Below are positions 40,607 through 47,381 of a stretch of 64,000 nt of DNA, in pieces. A model generated the notes under the pieces. That model made no database searches. It was not told the origin of the DNA and worked only from the letters and a program-made list of their open reading frames with translations. This stretch comes from Patulibacter brassicae (GTDB lineage: Bacteria; Actinomycetota; Thermoleophilia; Solirubrobacterales; Solirubrobacteraceae): positions 310,001 through 374,000 of the forward strand of contig NZ_JAXAVX010000003.1 in NCBI RefSeq assembly GCF_033949425.1, given 5' to 3'. Position numbers and translations under genes: made by a program. Position 1 is the stretch's first letter; every line of letters begins with the position of its first letter.

Positions 40607-41260
40607 ATGCACGCCCTCGACCTGATCATCCCCCTGACGACCGCGGCGCTCGGCGTGCTGGGCACCCTCGCCTGGCGCCGCCGGCCCGGCGACGGCGGCC
40701 CCGCCCCGCGGGTGCTGCTGGCGCTGCCGGGCGGCGCGCTGGCCTGCGGCGCGATCGACGCGGCGGCGCGGGTCGCGCGCGCCGAGCGCGCCATCGTCGT
40801 CCCCGCGGTCGTCCTGCTGACCCCGGCGCGCTTCCCGCTCGACGCGCCGCGACCCGAGGCCACGGAGCGGACGCTCGACGTCCTCGAGGCCGTCGAGCGA
40901 CGCCTGCGCGCGTCGGGCGTCGCCGTCGACGCGCGGATCGTCACCGGCCGGACGGTGCGCCACGCGCTGCGCCGGGCGGCCGAGGAGCTGCCCCACGAGC
41001 GCCTCGTCGTGCCGGCGGGCGCCGGCCACGGGGGGTTCGCCGCCGAGGACGTCGGCTGGCTGCTGGACCACGTCGACGGCGAGGTCCTCGTCCTGCGCCC
41101 CGGGAATGCCCGTCCCGTCCCGCGCCGGCGGGTCGCGCCGACGCCCTGCGCTCCCCGACCGGGCGTCCCGGCGGCCGCGGCGGCCCGCCGGGCCGCTCCG
41201 CCCCCGATCGGGCCCTCCCGTCGAGCCGCCGGAGGCCGGTCCGTATCGTCGGCGTCATGA
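40607..41260 (+). CDS. membrane-anchored universal-stress-like protein
   Basis: 217 residues, 7 nt after the KdpD-N gene. One N-terminal helix (LDLIIPLTTAALGVLGTLAW), then a USP-like alpha/beta domain of about 130 residues (RVLLALPGGALACGAIDAAA, DVLEAVERRLRASGVAVDAR, HERLVVPAGAGHGG), then a Pro/Arg/Ala-rich tail. The ATP loop GxxGxG is not clear. It may belong to the potassium-sensing set. Its stop overlaps the next ATG, yet that gene has its own -10. Confidence 0.6.
   Translation: MHALDLIIPLTTAALGVLGTLAWRRRPGDGGPAPRVLLALPGGALACGAIDAAARVARAERAIVVPAVVLLTPARFPLDAPRPEATERTLDVLEAVERRLRASGVAVDARIVTGRTVRHALRRAAEELPHERLVVPAGAGHGGFAAEDVGWLLDHVDGEVLVLRPGNARPVPRRRVAPTPCAPRPGVPAAAAARRAAPPPIGPSRRAAGGRSVSSAS
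41244..41249 (+). promoter_or_regulatory. probable -10 of the DsbA-like gene (TATCGT)
   Basis: TATCGT ends 7 nt before the ATG at 41257, inside the 3' end of the preceding gene. Confidence 0.5.
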
Positions 41261-41898
41261 AGGTCGAGATCTGGTCCGACGTCGCCTGCCCGTTCTGCTT
41301 CATCGGCAAGCGGTCGTTCGAGGACGCGCTGGAGCGGTTCGAGCACCGCGACGACGTCGAGGTGACGTGGCGCAGCTTCCAGCTCGACCCGTCCGCGCCG
41401 CCGAGCAGCGACCACGGCCTCGACGAGCTGCTCGCGCGCAAGTACGGGCGCACGATCGAGCAGGCCCGGCAGATGAACGACCAGGTCACGCAGATGGCGG
41501 CCGGCGTCGGCCTGGAGTACCACCTCGACCGCGCTCGGCCGGGCAACACGTTCGACGCGCACCGGCTCATCCACCTCGGCCGCGCCCATGGGATCGCCGA
41601 CGCGGTGAAGGAGCGGCTCCTGCGCGCGTACTTCACCGAGGGCGAGCTGCTGAGCGACCACGAGACGCTCGTGCGGCTCGGCGCGGAGGCGGGCCTCGAC
41701 GCCGACGAGGCGCGCGACGCGCTCGCCTCGGACCGCTTCGCCGCGGCGGTCCGCGAGGAGCTCGTCGAGGCCCACGACCTCGGCCTCCAGGGCGTGCCGG
41801 CGTTCGTCTTCGACCGCCGCTCCCAGGTGACCGGCGCCCAGCCCGCCGACCTGTTCCTCCAGGCGCTGGAGCGCGCCTGGGCGACGTCCGCCGCCTGA
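41257..41898 (+). CDS. DsbA-family oxidoreductase, FrnE-like
   Basis: 213 residues, no signal peptide, so cytosolic. Thioredoxin-like strand KVEIWSDVACPFCFIGK carries the CPFC pair at the start of helix 1; the helical insertion holds NTFDAHRLIHLG, and the cis-Pro loop is LGLQGVPAFVFDRR. This is the FrnE/2-hydroxychromene-2-carboxylate isomerase-like branch. FrnE proteins work as cytosolic disulfide isomerases, often in oxidative stress; some relatives act in aromatic degradation. The ATG follows a TATCGT -10 by 7 nt. Confidence 0.9.
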   Translation: MKVEIWSDVACPFCFIGKRSFEDALERFEHRDDVEVTWRSFQLDPSAPPSSDHGLDELLARKYGRTIEQARQMNDQVTQMAAGVGLEYHLDRARPGNTFDAHRLIHLGRAHGIADAVKERLLRAYFTEGELLSDHETLVRLGAEAGLDADEARDALASDRFAAAVREELVEAHDLGLQGVPAFVFDRRSQVTGAQPADLFLQALERAWATSAA

Positions 41899-41920
41899 GC
41901 CCGGAGACGGGCGCGAACGC

Positions 41921-41941
41921 CGGGCGACGACCGTCCGCCCG
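41921..41941 (+). terminator. possible hairpin after the DsbA-like gene
   Basis: CGGGCG (41921-41926) and CGCCCG (41936-41941) can pair around a 9-nt loop. Short and without a T tract. Confidence 0.3.
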
Positions 41942-42006
41942 ACCCCGGCGCCGCGGAGGGGGAGCAGCGTGGTTTCCCGCACGGTCCGATCGGGGACCGG
42001 CCGACC

Positions 42007-42186
42007 ATGACCGACGAGCGCGACGTCCAGGACGTCCAGGCCGAGCTGGGCCGCTGGATCGCCGTGGGCCTGGTCCTCGGCGCGGCGGTCGGCCTGCTGC
42101 TGGGCAACCTCGCCATCGGCATCGGCATCGGCCTGGCGCTCGGCGCGGGCTACGGCGCCACGCGCCTGCGCCGCGACGAGGAGTAG
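42007..42186 (+). CDS. 59-residue glycine-rich membrane protein
   Basis: An acidic N-terminus (MTDERDVQDVQAELGRW) is followed by about 35 hydrophobic residues rich in Gly at every third or fourth position (AVGLLLGNLAIGIGIGLALG), then RLRRDEE. This glycine-zipper pattern favours tight helix packing, as in small membrane-integrity proteins. It stands alone and converges on the TetR gene (12 nt between stops). Not recognised. Confidence 0.6.
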   Translation: MTDERDVQDVQAELGRWIAVGLVLGAAVGLLLGNLAIGIGIGLALGAGYGATRLRRDEE

Positions 42187-42198
42187 GCGCGGTCCCGG

Positions 42199-42840
42199 TC
42201 AGGCCGGGTCGTCGAGGATCGCTGCGGCGGCCTGGAGCATGATCGGCTTGATCTGCTCGAACCGCCCGGCGAGCGCGTCGGCGCCCCAGATCGGGACGGC
42301 GGAGGTCAGGCCGCGGACGAGCGCGATCGACGCGTCGATCGCGGCCGGCAGGCGCGGGTCGTCGCGCCACTCGGGGAACAGCACGACCGCGTTCTGCAGG
42401 AGCAGGCCGGTGATCCGGCTCTCGAGCTCGCGCAGCGTCGGCACGAGCTCCGGCTCGACCCAGACCGCGGCCCACATCTGGGCGACGGCCAGCGACTCCG
42501 GGGAGGTGAACTCGCGCCACACCTCGTCGAGCACCGAGGAGCGCAGGGCGGGGGTGCGGAGCCCCGTCAGGTCGAGGCGCTCGAACGCCTGGGCCGCGAG
42601 GCGCAGCGCGAGGAGCTCCACCGCGGCGACGAGCAGCTCCTCGCGCGTCGGGAAGTGGTGCATCACCGTGCTCTGGGCGACCCCGGCCCGCTGGGCCACC
42701 CGGCGCGTCGTGAGGTCCGCGTAGCCGTCGTCGACGAGGACGCCGGCGGTCGCCGCGACGATCGCCTCGCGCGTGCGCTCCCGCTGCGCGGCCCGCGTGC
42801 GCGGTGGGTGGGCGCCGTCCGCTCGATCTTCGTCGATCAC
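42199..42840 (-). CDS. TetR-family regulator
   Basis: 213 residues from GTG at 42840. The frame extends upstream to 42927, but that would place the start beyond a TAGCAT -10 (42851-42856), so the GTG is chosen. N-terminal HTH: TREAIVAATAGVLVDDGYADLTTRRVAQRAGVAQSTVMHHFPTREELL in outline, the standard TetR helix pattern. The C-terminal ligand domain is ordinary. It is divergent from an alpha/beta hydrolase and BVMO pair and probably represses them. Its start codon lies inside a perfect 14-bp palindrome. Confidence 0.9.
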   Translation of the reverse strand: MIDEDRADGAHPPRTRAAQRERTREAIVAATAGVLVDDGYADLTTRRVAQRAGVAQSTVMHHFPTREELLVAAVELLALRLAAQAFERLDLTGLRTPALRSSVLDEVWREFTSPESLAVAQMWAAVWVEPELVPTLRELESRITGLLLQNAVVLFPEWRDDPRLPAAIDASIALVRGLTSAVPIWGADALAGRFEQIKPIMLQAAAAILDDPA

Positions 42841-42860
42841 GTGATCGGCGATGCTACAGT
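42834..42860. promoter_or_regulatory. TetR operator candidate and overlapping divergent -10 sites
   Basis: CGATCACGTGATCG (42834-42847) is a perfect 14-bp palindrome covering the TetR GTG. Next to it, TAGCAT on the minus strand (42851-42856) and TACAGT on the plus strand (42855-42860) are two -10-like hexamers that share two base pairs, so the divergent promoters overlap and one bound dimer could block both. Confidence 0.6.
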
Positions 42861-42907
42861 GCCGTTCGCCGTTCGCTCGATCGGCGAGTCGGGACCGAGG
42901 AGGAGCC

Positions 42908-42949
42908 GTGCCGCCACGCCACCCCACCGCGCTGCGAGGCCGTCGATGA
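42908..42949 (+). CDS. 13-residue leader ORF with strong ribosome binding site
   Basis: GAGGAGGAGCC directly precedes GTG at 42908. The product is VPPRHPTALRGRR. Its TGA overlaps the ATG of the next micro-ORF. It is the only strong ribosome binding site between the plus-strand TACAGT and the hydrolase gene. Confidence 0.45.
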   Translation: MPPRHPTALRGRR

Positions 42950-43008
42950 GGGCCGCCCGGCCGCCCCGCTCGCGACGGTCGCCGCGGCGCGCACGGTGCG
43001 CGGCGTGA
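42946..43008 (+). CDS. 20-residue Arg-rich micro-ORF leading into the hydrolase
   Basis: It begins in the leader stop (ATGA), reads MRAARPPRSRRSPRRARCAA, and ends in the hydrolase start as GTGA (43005-43008). The chain of overlaps would deliver ribosomes to the hydrolase, which lacks its own ribosome binding site. It may be pure coupling or a translational control. Confidence 0.4.
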   Translation: MRAARPPRSRRSPRRARCAA

Positions 43009-44138
43009 GCGCGTCGTCGACGGCCGACGCGCTGCCGCGCCCGGGCGACCTGCCGCTCCTCCCGCGCGCCGCCTACCACGCGTCCGTCGTCAGCGACTAC
43101 GCGCTGCGGACCGGCCTGGCCAGCGCGATCGCCGCCGCGTCGCTGCCCTCGGCGATCGGGCCGGTGGCGAAGGTCGAGCGCCGCCGGCTCTCGTTCTACG
43201 CCGAGCTCGCGGCGTCCCGGGACGCGGACTTCGTCTTCGTGCCGCCGCAGGGCGCGGCCGCCGTCGACGTCCGCGAGGGCCGACCGAACGGCCTGCCGGC
43301 CGACGGCCGGATCGAGCTGCTGCGCTTCCCCAGCACGTACGTCGCGCGCAACCCCGAGCTGCGTCGCAGCTACGCGCGCCACGTGCGCAACGCGACCGCG
43401 CGGGCCCAGCACTGGCGCCACGCCGACGGTCCGCGCCCGACGCTGCTGGTCATCCACGGCTTCGGCGCCTCGCCCGCGTGGTTCAACAGCGCGTTCTTCT
43501 CGCTGCCGCGGTTCTTCGCCGAGGGCTGGGACGTCCTGCTCTTCACGCTGCCGTTCCACGGCTCCCGGCGCGACCCGCGGGCCGTCAACGGGCTCGGCCT
43601 CTTCGCCCAGGGGATGGCCGGGTTCAGCGAGGCGCTGCTGCACGCGATCCACGACCTGCGGGTCGTGCTCGAGCGGCTGCGCGGGCAGGGCGTGCCGCGG
43701 ATCGGCGTGACCGGCCTCTCGCTCGGCGGCTACACGAGCGCGCTCCTGGCCTCGGTCGATCGCGACCTGGACTTCGTGATCCCCAACGCCGCGGTCACCT
43801 GGCTGCCGCCGATGCTGCGCGCGTGGTTCCCGGCGAGCACCGCCCTGCGCGCGGCCCGCGCGCTCAGCGGGATCCCGCAGGACGCGCTCGAGCAGGCGCT
43901 CGCCGTCCACTCCTCGCTGAACTACGCCTGCCGCGTCCCCCACGACCGGCGCCTGATCGTGGCCGGCCTCGGCGACCGGCTCGCGCCCCCGGAGCAGAGC
44001 CTGCTGCTCTGGGAGCACTGGGGCCGACCGCGGCTGGAGTGGTTCGCCGGCAGCCACGTGATCCACCTCGGCCGCCAGGCGTACCTCGACGCGATGCGCG
44101 AGCTCGTGCAGCGCCCCCGGAGCGACGGAGACCGATGA
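43005..44138 (+). CDS. alpha/beta-fold hydrolase partnered with a BVMO
   Basis: 377 residues from GTG at 43005. The first ~135 residues are an unassigned helical region. The hydrolase core follows: LLVIHGFGASPAWFNSAFF (oxyanion), GWDVLLFTLPFHGSRR, nucleophile elbow GLSLGGYTSALLAS, acid in VAGLGDRLAPPEQ, and base His in AGSHVIHLGR. The long N-terminal part and the HGFGAS...LPFHG strings recall the ABHD18-like group. Its stop overlaps the BVMO start, so the pair is co-translated; esters made by the BVMO could be its substrates. Expression is likely under the TetR protein at 42199. Confidence 0.85.
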   Translation: MSASSTADALPRPGDLPLLPRAAYHASVVSDYALRTGLASAIAAASLPSAIGPVAKVERRRLSFYAELAASRDADFVFVPPQGAAAVDVREGRPNGLPADGRIELLRFPSTYVARNPELRRSYARHVRNATARAQHWRHADGPRPTLLVIHGFGASPAWFNSAFFSLPRFFAEGWDVLLFTLPFHGSRRDPRAVNGLGLFAQGMAGFSEALLHAIHDLRVVLERLRGQGVPRIGVTGLSLGGYTSALLASVDRDLDFVIPNAAVTWLPPMLRAWFPASTALRAARALSGIPQDALEQALAVHSSLNYACRVPHDRRLIVAGLGDRLAPPEQSLLLWEHWGRPRLEWFAGSHVIHLGRQAYLDAMRELVQRPRSDGDR

Positions 44139-45643
44139 TGCTGCGCCAGCCCGACCACGAGATCGTCGTCGTCGGAGCCGGGTTCTCCGGCATCGGCGCG
44201 TCGATCAAGCTCCAGGAGGCCGGCTTCGACGACCACGTCCTGCTCGAGGAGGGCGACGGCGTCGGCGGCACCTGGCACTGGAACACGTACCCCGGCATCG
44301 GGGTGGACATCCCGTCCTACAGCTACCAGTTCTCCTTCGAGCAGCGCGGGGACTGGTCGCGGGTGTACGCCCACGGCCACGAGCTGAAGGCCTACGCCGA
44401 GCACTGCGCGGACCGCTACGACGTGCGGCGCCGCGTCCGCTTCGGCACCCGGGTCGCCGCGGCGCGCTTCGACGAGGACGCCGAGCTCTGGATCCTCACG
44501 ACCACGACCGGCGAGGAGCTCGCCGCCCGCTTCGTCATCGGCGCGACCGGGGTGCTCACCCAGCCCAAGCGCCCGGACGTCCCCGGGCTGGACGCCTTCG
44601 CCGGCACGACGATGCACACCGCCCGCTGGGACCACGACGTCGACCTGCGCGGCGCGCGCGTCGGGATCATCGGCACGGGGGCCTCGGCCGTCCAGGTGAT
44701 CCCGTCGATCGCCGAGGAGGTCGAGCACCTGACCGTCTTCCAGCGGACGCCGATCTGGTGCCTGCCGCGCCCCGACGGCCCGGTCCCGGCACCGGTCCGC
44801 GCCGCGCTCTCGCGCGTCCCCGGCGCGAAGGCGCTCGCGCGCCTGGCGGCGCAGGCGTTCGTCGAGGCGACGTTCCCGATCCCGGCGCACTTCGACGGGA
44901 TCGTGAAGGTCGGCCGCGGCGCGGAGGCGCTCGGGCGCGCGTGGCTGCGCAGCCAGGTCCACGACCCCGCGACGCGCGCGGCGCTCACGCCGGCCTACGG
45001 CGTCGGCTGCAAGCGGCCGAGCTTCTCGAACACGTACCTCGCGACGTTCAACCGCGACGACGTGACGCTCGAGACCTCGCCGATCGAGCGGGTCACGCCG
45101 AGCGGCGTGCGCTGCGCCGGCGGCCGGCACGACCTCGACGTCCTGCTGCTCGCGACCGGCTTCCAGGTGATGGAGGCGACGAACATGCCGCCGTTCCGCC
45201 TCACGGGCCGCGGGGACGTCGAGCTCGCGGCGTGGTGGGGCGAGCACCGGATGCAGGCCTACCAGGGCGTGAGCGTGCCGGGGTTCCCGAACTACTTCGC
45301 CGTCCTCGGGCCCTACGCGTACAACGGCGCGAGCTACTTCACGCTGATCGAGAACCAGGTCCGCCACATCGTGCGCTGCCTGCGGCGCGCACGCGACACG
45401 GCCGCCACGACCGTCGAGGTGACCGCCGAGGCGAACGAGCGGTACTTCCGGGAGATGCTCGGGCGCCGCGACCGACAGATCTTCTTCCAGCCCTCGTGCG
45501 CCGGGGCCAACAGCTACTACTTCGACGAGCACGGCGACGTGCCGTTCCGCTCGGCGCTCACCCTCGAGTCCGCGTGGCGCAGCGCGCGCTTCGACCTCGC
45601 CGACTACCGCTTCTCGGCGCCGGCCGGGGCCGCCGCCCCCTGA
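44135..45643 (+). CDS. flavin monooxygenase, Baeyer-Villiger type (second copy)
   Basis: 502 residues. FAD motif GAGFSGIG, GGTWHWNTYPGIGVDIPS, the atypical fingerprint MHTARWDHDVDLRG, second Rossmann motif GIIGTGASAVQVIPS, and LLLATGF near the end. The arrangement matches the BVMO at 28301, but identity looks modest and the middle region differs (GVGCKRPSFSNTYL here, PLGCNRILLSSQWF there), so they are separate subfamilies. It pairs with the upstream hydrolase, the usual ketone to ester to acid plus alcohol sequence. ATG at 44135 has a second ATG one codon later. Confidence 0.92.
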   Translation: MMLRQPDHEIVVVGAGFSGIGASIKLQEAGFDDHVLLEEGDGVGGTWHWNTYPGIGVDIPSYSYQFSFEQRGDWSRVYAHGHELKAYAEHCADRYDVRRRVRFGTRVAAARFDEDAELWILTTTTGEELAARFVIGATGVLTQPKRPDVPGLDAFAGTTMHTARWDHDVDLRGARVGIIGTGASAVQVIPSIAEEVEHLTVFQRTPIWCLPRPDGPVPAPVRAALSRVPGAKALARLAAQAFVEATFPIPAHFDGIVKVGRGAEALGRAWLRSQVHDPATRAALTPAYGVGCKRPSFSNTYLATFNRDDVTLETSPIERVTPSGVRCAGGRHDLDVLLLATGFQVMEATNMPPFRLTGRGDVELAAWWGEHRMQAYQGVSVPGFPNYFAVLGPYAYNGASYFTLIENQVRHIVRCLRRARDTAATTVEVTAEANERYFREMLGRRDRQIFFQPSCAGANSYYFDEHGDVPFRSALTLESAWRSARFDLADYRFSAPAGAAAP

Positions 45644-45693
45644 TCGGCCCGAGGACGCGGCCCCCTCGGCGTGTGCAGCGCGCCACGAGCGGG

Positions 45694-45699
45694 TACGTT
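45694..45699 (+). promoter_or_regulatory. probable -10 of a small-ORF pair (TACGTT)
   Basis: TACGTT ends 6 nt before the GTG at 45706, the same geometry as at the better-supported leaderless genes here. Confidence 0.4.
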
Positions 45700-45705
45700 C
45701 GGAGC

Positions 45706-45894
45706 GTGTTCCCCCCACACACCCCCGCCCCCGTCCCGGTGCGCGCCGGTCACCGCCCGCGCCACCGCGCCACGTCACGCCACTGCGGGCCGCGCACGCC
45801 GGCCCCCGACCTGCCGCTCGCCGCCACGGTCGACGCCGACGCCCCGTCGGCCGTCGAGTGGCTGCCGCGTCCGCGACCCGACCGCGCGCTGTGA
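45706..45894 (+). CDS. 62-residue hypothetical protein
   Basis: Starts at GTG 6 nt after a TACGTT hexamer. The first half is Pro/His/Arg-rich (PPHTPAPVPVRAGHRPRHRA) and the second half more ordinary and acidic (LPLAATVDADAPSAVEWLP). It overlaps the next small ORF by GTGA. These two ORFs fill most of the 424-nt gap between the BVMO and the COX4-like gene. No homologue is recognised; reality is uncertain. Confidence 0.35.
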   Translation: MFPPHTPAPVPVRAGHRPRHRATSRHCGPRTPAPDLPLAATVDADAPSAVEWLPRPRPDRAL

Positions 45895-46049
45895 GCGCCC
45901 GGCGCGTGCGCGCCGCGCACCACGTGCGCCGCCGCACCGTCCGCCGTCCGGGCGCGACGTCCGCGCGCCCGCGCGTGCCGGTCGCCCCGGCCCGCCGCGA
46001 GCGCCCGCAGCCGCACCGGCGCCGAGCCGCGGTCGCGGTCGCCCGCTGA
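45891..46049 (+). CDS. 52-residue basic protein
   Basis: Starts in the stop of the preceding small ORF. About a third of residues are Arg (SARRVRAAHHVRRRTVRRPG...). It could bind nucleic acid or be an accidental GC-rich frame; the overlap and the upstream -10 are the only support. It ends 18 nt before the convergent COX4-like stop. Confidence 0.3.
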   Translation: MSARRVRAAHHVRRRTVRRPGATSARPRVPVAPARRERPQPHRRRAAVAVAR

Positions 46050-46067
46050 GGTCGGCGCGCCGGCCGC

Positions 46068-46358
46068 TCAGGCGCTGCGCAGGAACAGCCCGATCACGAT
46101 CGCGGCGGTCACGACGAGCCAGAGGAGGAACGCGCGGCGCAGCACGAGCGGCGCCGCGCGCAGCTCCATGAAGTCCGCGCCGACGAAGTGGATCTTCACG
46201 AAGGCGACGGCGAGGACCGCCACGGAGGCGACGGTGACGCCGTCCCCGTCGCTGAACCAGCCGTGGTCGGTGCCGATCCACCACGAGGCGAGCGTGGCGA
46301 GGATCAGCAGCAGGCCGACGACCGTCGTGCGGTGGCGGAGGATCGAGCTCGTGGTCAT
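46068..46358 (-). CDS. cytochrome c oxidase subunit IV-like membrane protein
   Basis: 96 residues, three hydrophobic helices (about 13-31, 40-60, 74-93), length and layout of prokaryotic COX4 proteins: TTVVGLLLILATLASWWIGT, then VASVAVLAVAFVKIHFVGADFMELR, which is the family's KxxxVxxxFMELR-like core. It follows the subunit III-like gene by 3 nt. No subunit I or II is present, so these subunits must serve an oxidase encoded elsewhere. Confidence 0.8.
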   Translation of the reverse strand: MTTSSILRHRTTVVGLLLILATLASWWIGTDHGWFSDGDGVTVASVAVLAVAFVKIHFVGADFMELRAAPLVLRRAFLLWLVVTAAIVIGLFLRSA

Positions 46359-46361
46359 GGC

Positions 46362-46985
46362 TCAGTGGGCGAGGTAGAGGAGCGGGAAGAGGACGATCCA
46401 GAGCAGGTCGACCATGTGCCAGAAGGTCGCGCCACTCTCGACGTACGAGCGGTGGGTCGCGTCGATCGCCGGCCGCCGCGCCTGGAGCAGGCAGTACGTG
46501 AGGATCCCGACGCCGATGCAGACGTGCAGCAGGTGGATCCCGGTGAGGCCGAAGTAGTACGTCCAGAACTCGTTGGTCAGCATCCCGATGTCCGCGTCGA
46601 CCTTCGCGCGGTACTCGAAGAACTTCACGACCGCGAAGGTCACGCCGCAGGCGATCGCGCCCGCGAACATCCGGACCGCGAGCGTCGAGAGGCCCCGGCG
46701 GAACGCCCGCACGCCGGTGGCGACGAGCAGCGAGCTGACGAGCAGCACGACGGTGTTCACGACGCCGAGCGTCTGCTCGAGCTGCGCCTGCGAGGCGGTG
46801 AAGAGCTCCGCCTTCCCGTCGCGGTCGTGGAGGTACGCCGCGAACAGCGCGGTGAAGATGACGAGGTCGGCGAAGATGAAGAACCACGTGCCGAGCTCGC
46901 CGGGGACGTGCCCGGCGTGCGGGGCCTCGTGGTCGCGGGGCGCGGACGCCGGGGTCGCGGCGTCGACGGTCGTGTCGGTGCTCAC
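46362..46985 (-). CDS. cytochrome c oxidase subunit III/NorE-like protein
   Basis: 207 residues from GTG, GGGAG upstream. Five hydrophobic helices. Subunit III hallmarks: GELGTWFFIFADLVIFTALFAAYL at TM1, FFEYRAK, TYYFGLTGIHLLHVCIGVG with the HxxHV pair, and ATFWHMVDLLWIVLFPLLYL at the end. The short, five-helix form fits NorE-type proteins, which accompany nitric oxide reductases or other heme-copper oxidases. It lies between a truncated membrane-protein gene and COX4. Confidence 0.88.
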   Translation of the reverse strand: MSTDTTVDAATPASAPRDHEAPHAGHVPGELGTWFFIFADLVIFTALFAAYLHDRDGKAELFTASQAQLEQTLGVVNTVVLLVSSLLVATGVRAFRRGLSTLAVRMFAGAIACGVTFAVVKFFEYRAKVDADIGMLTNEFWTYYFGLTGIHLLHVCIGVGILTYCLLQARRPAIDATHRSYVESGATFWHMVDLLWIVLFPLLYLAH

Positions 46986-47000
46986 GTGCGCTGCTCCCGC

Positions 47001-47381
47001 TCAGGCGGCGATCGGCTCGCGCTCGAGCGCGACGGCCTGTCGTTCGTCGGCGACCTGCTGGCGCACGGCGCGCTGGACCGCCCAGGACATGACGAGGAAC
47101 CAGACGCAGAACGCGCAGAGGATGACCCAGAACGGCGCGATCCCGTTCCAGGCGAAGGGCCCCGACTTGAACCAGAAGATGAGGACGTCGGGCAGCATCA
47201 CGACGCCGACCCAGAGGTTGAAGAAGCCCAGCCAGCGGGGGAAGACCCGCTGCTCGGGGTGCTGCAGGATGCAGAGCCCGACGGCGATGACCTGGATGAA
47301 CGTCGCGTAGAAGACGCCGACGAACGGCAGCCAGCCCGCGTCGTTCAGGGCCTCGCTCGCCTCGCCCGTGGTGCAGGCCAT
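47001..47381 (-). pseudogene. 5'-truncated multi-TM membrane protein gene
   Basis: 126 residues with three helices: NDAGWLPFVGVFYATFIQVIAVG, FPRWLGFFNLWVGVVMLPDVLIF and GPFAWNGIAPFWVILCAFCVWFLVM. From memory the family is about 240 residues and has LNDAGWLxFVGxF in its middle, so the first ~115 residues and the normal start are missing. The fragment starts with an accidental ATG at 47381 that lies within the start of the oppositely oriented GMC fragment. It was probably the first gene of the oxidase-subunit operon, so the operon promoter is lost too. Confidence 0.65.

Noticed and set aside
42841..42927. Longer N-terminus for the TetR protein
   Set aside because: It would start beyond the likely -10 and add residues not typical of TetR proteins; GTG 42840 fits the promoter spacing.
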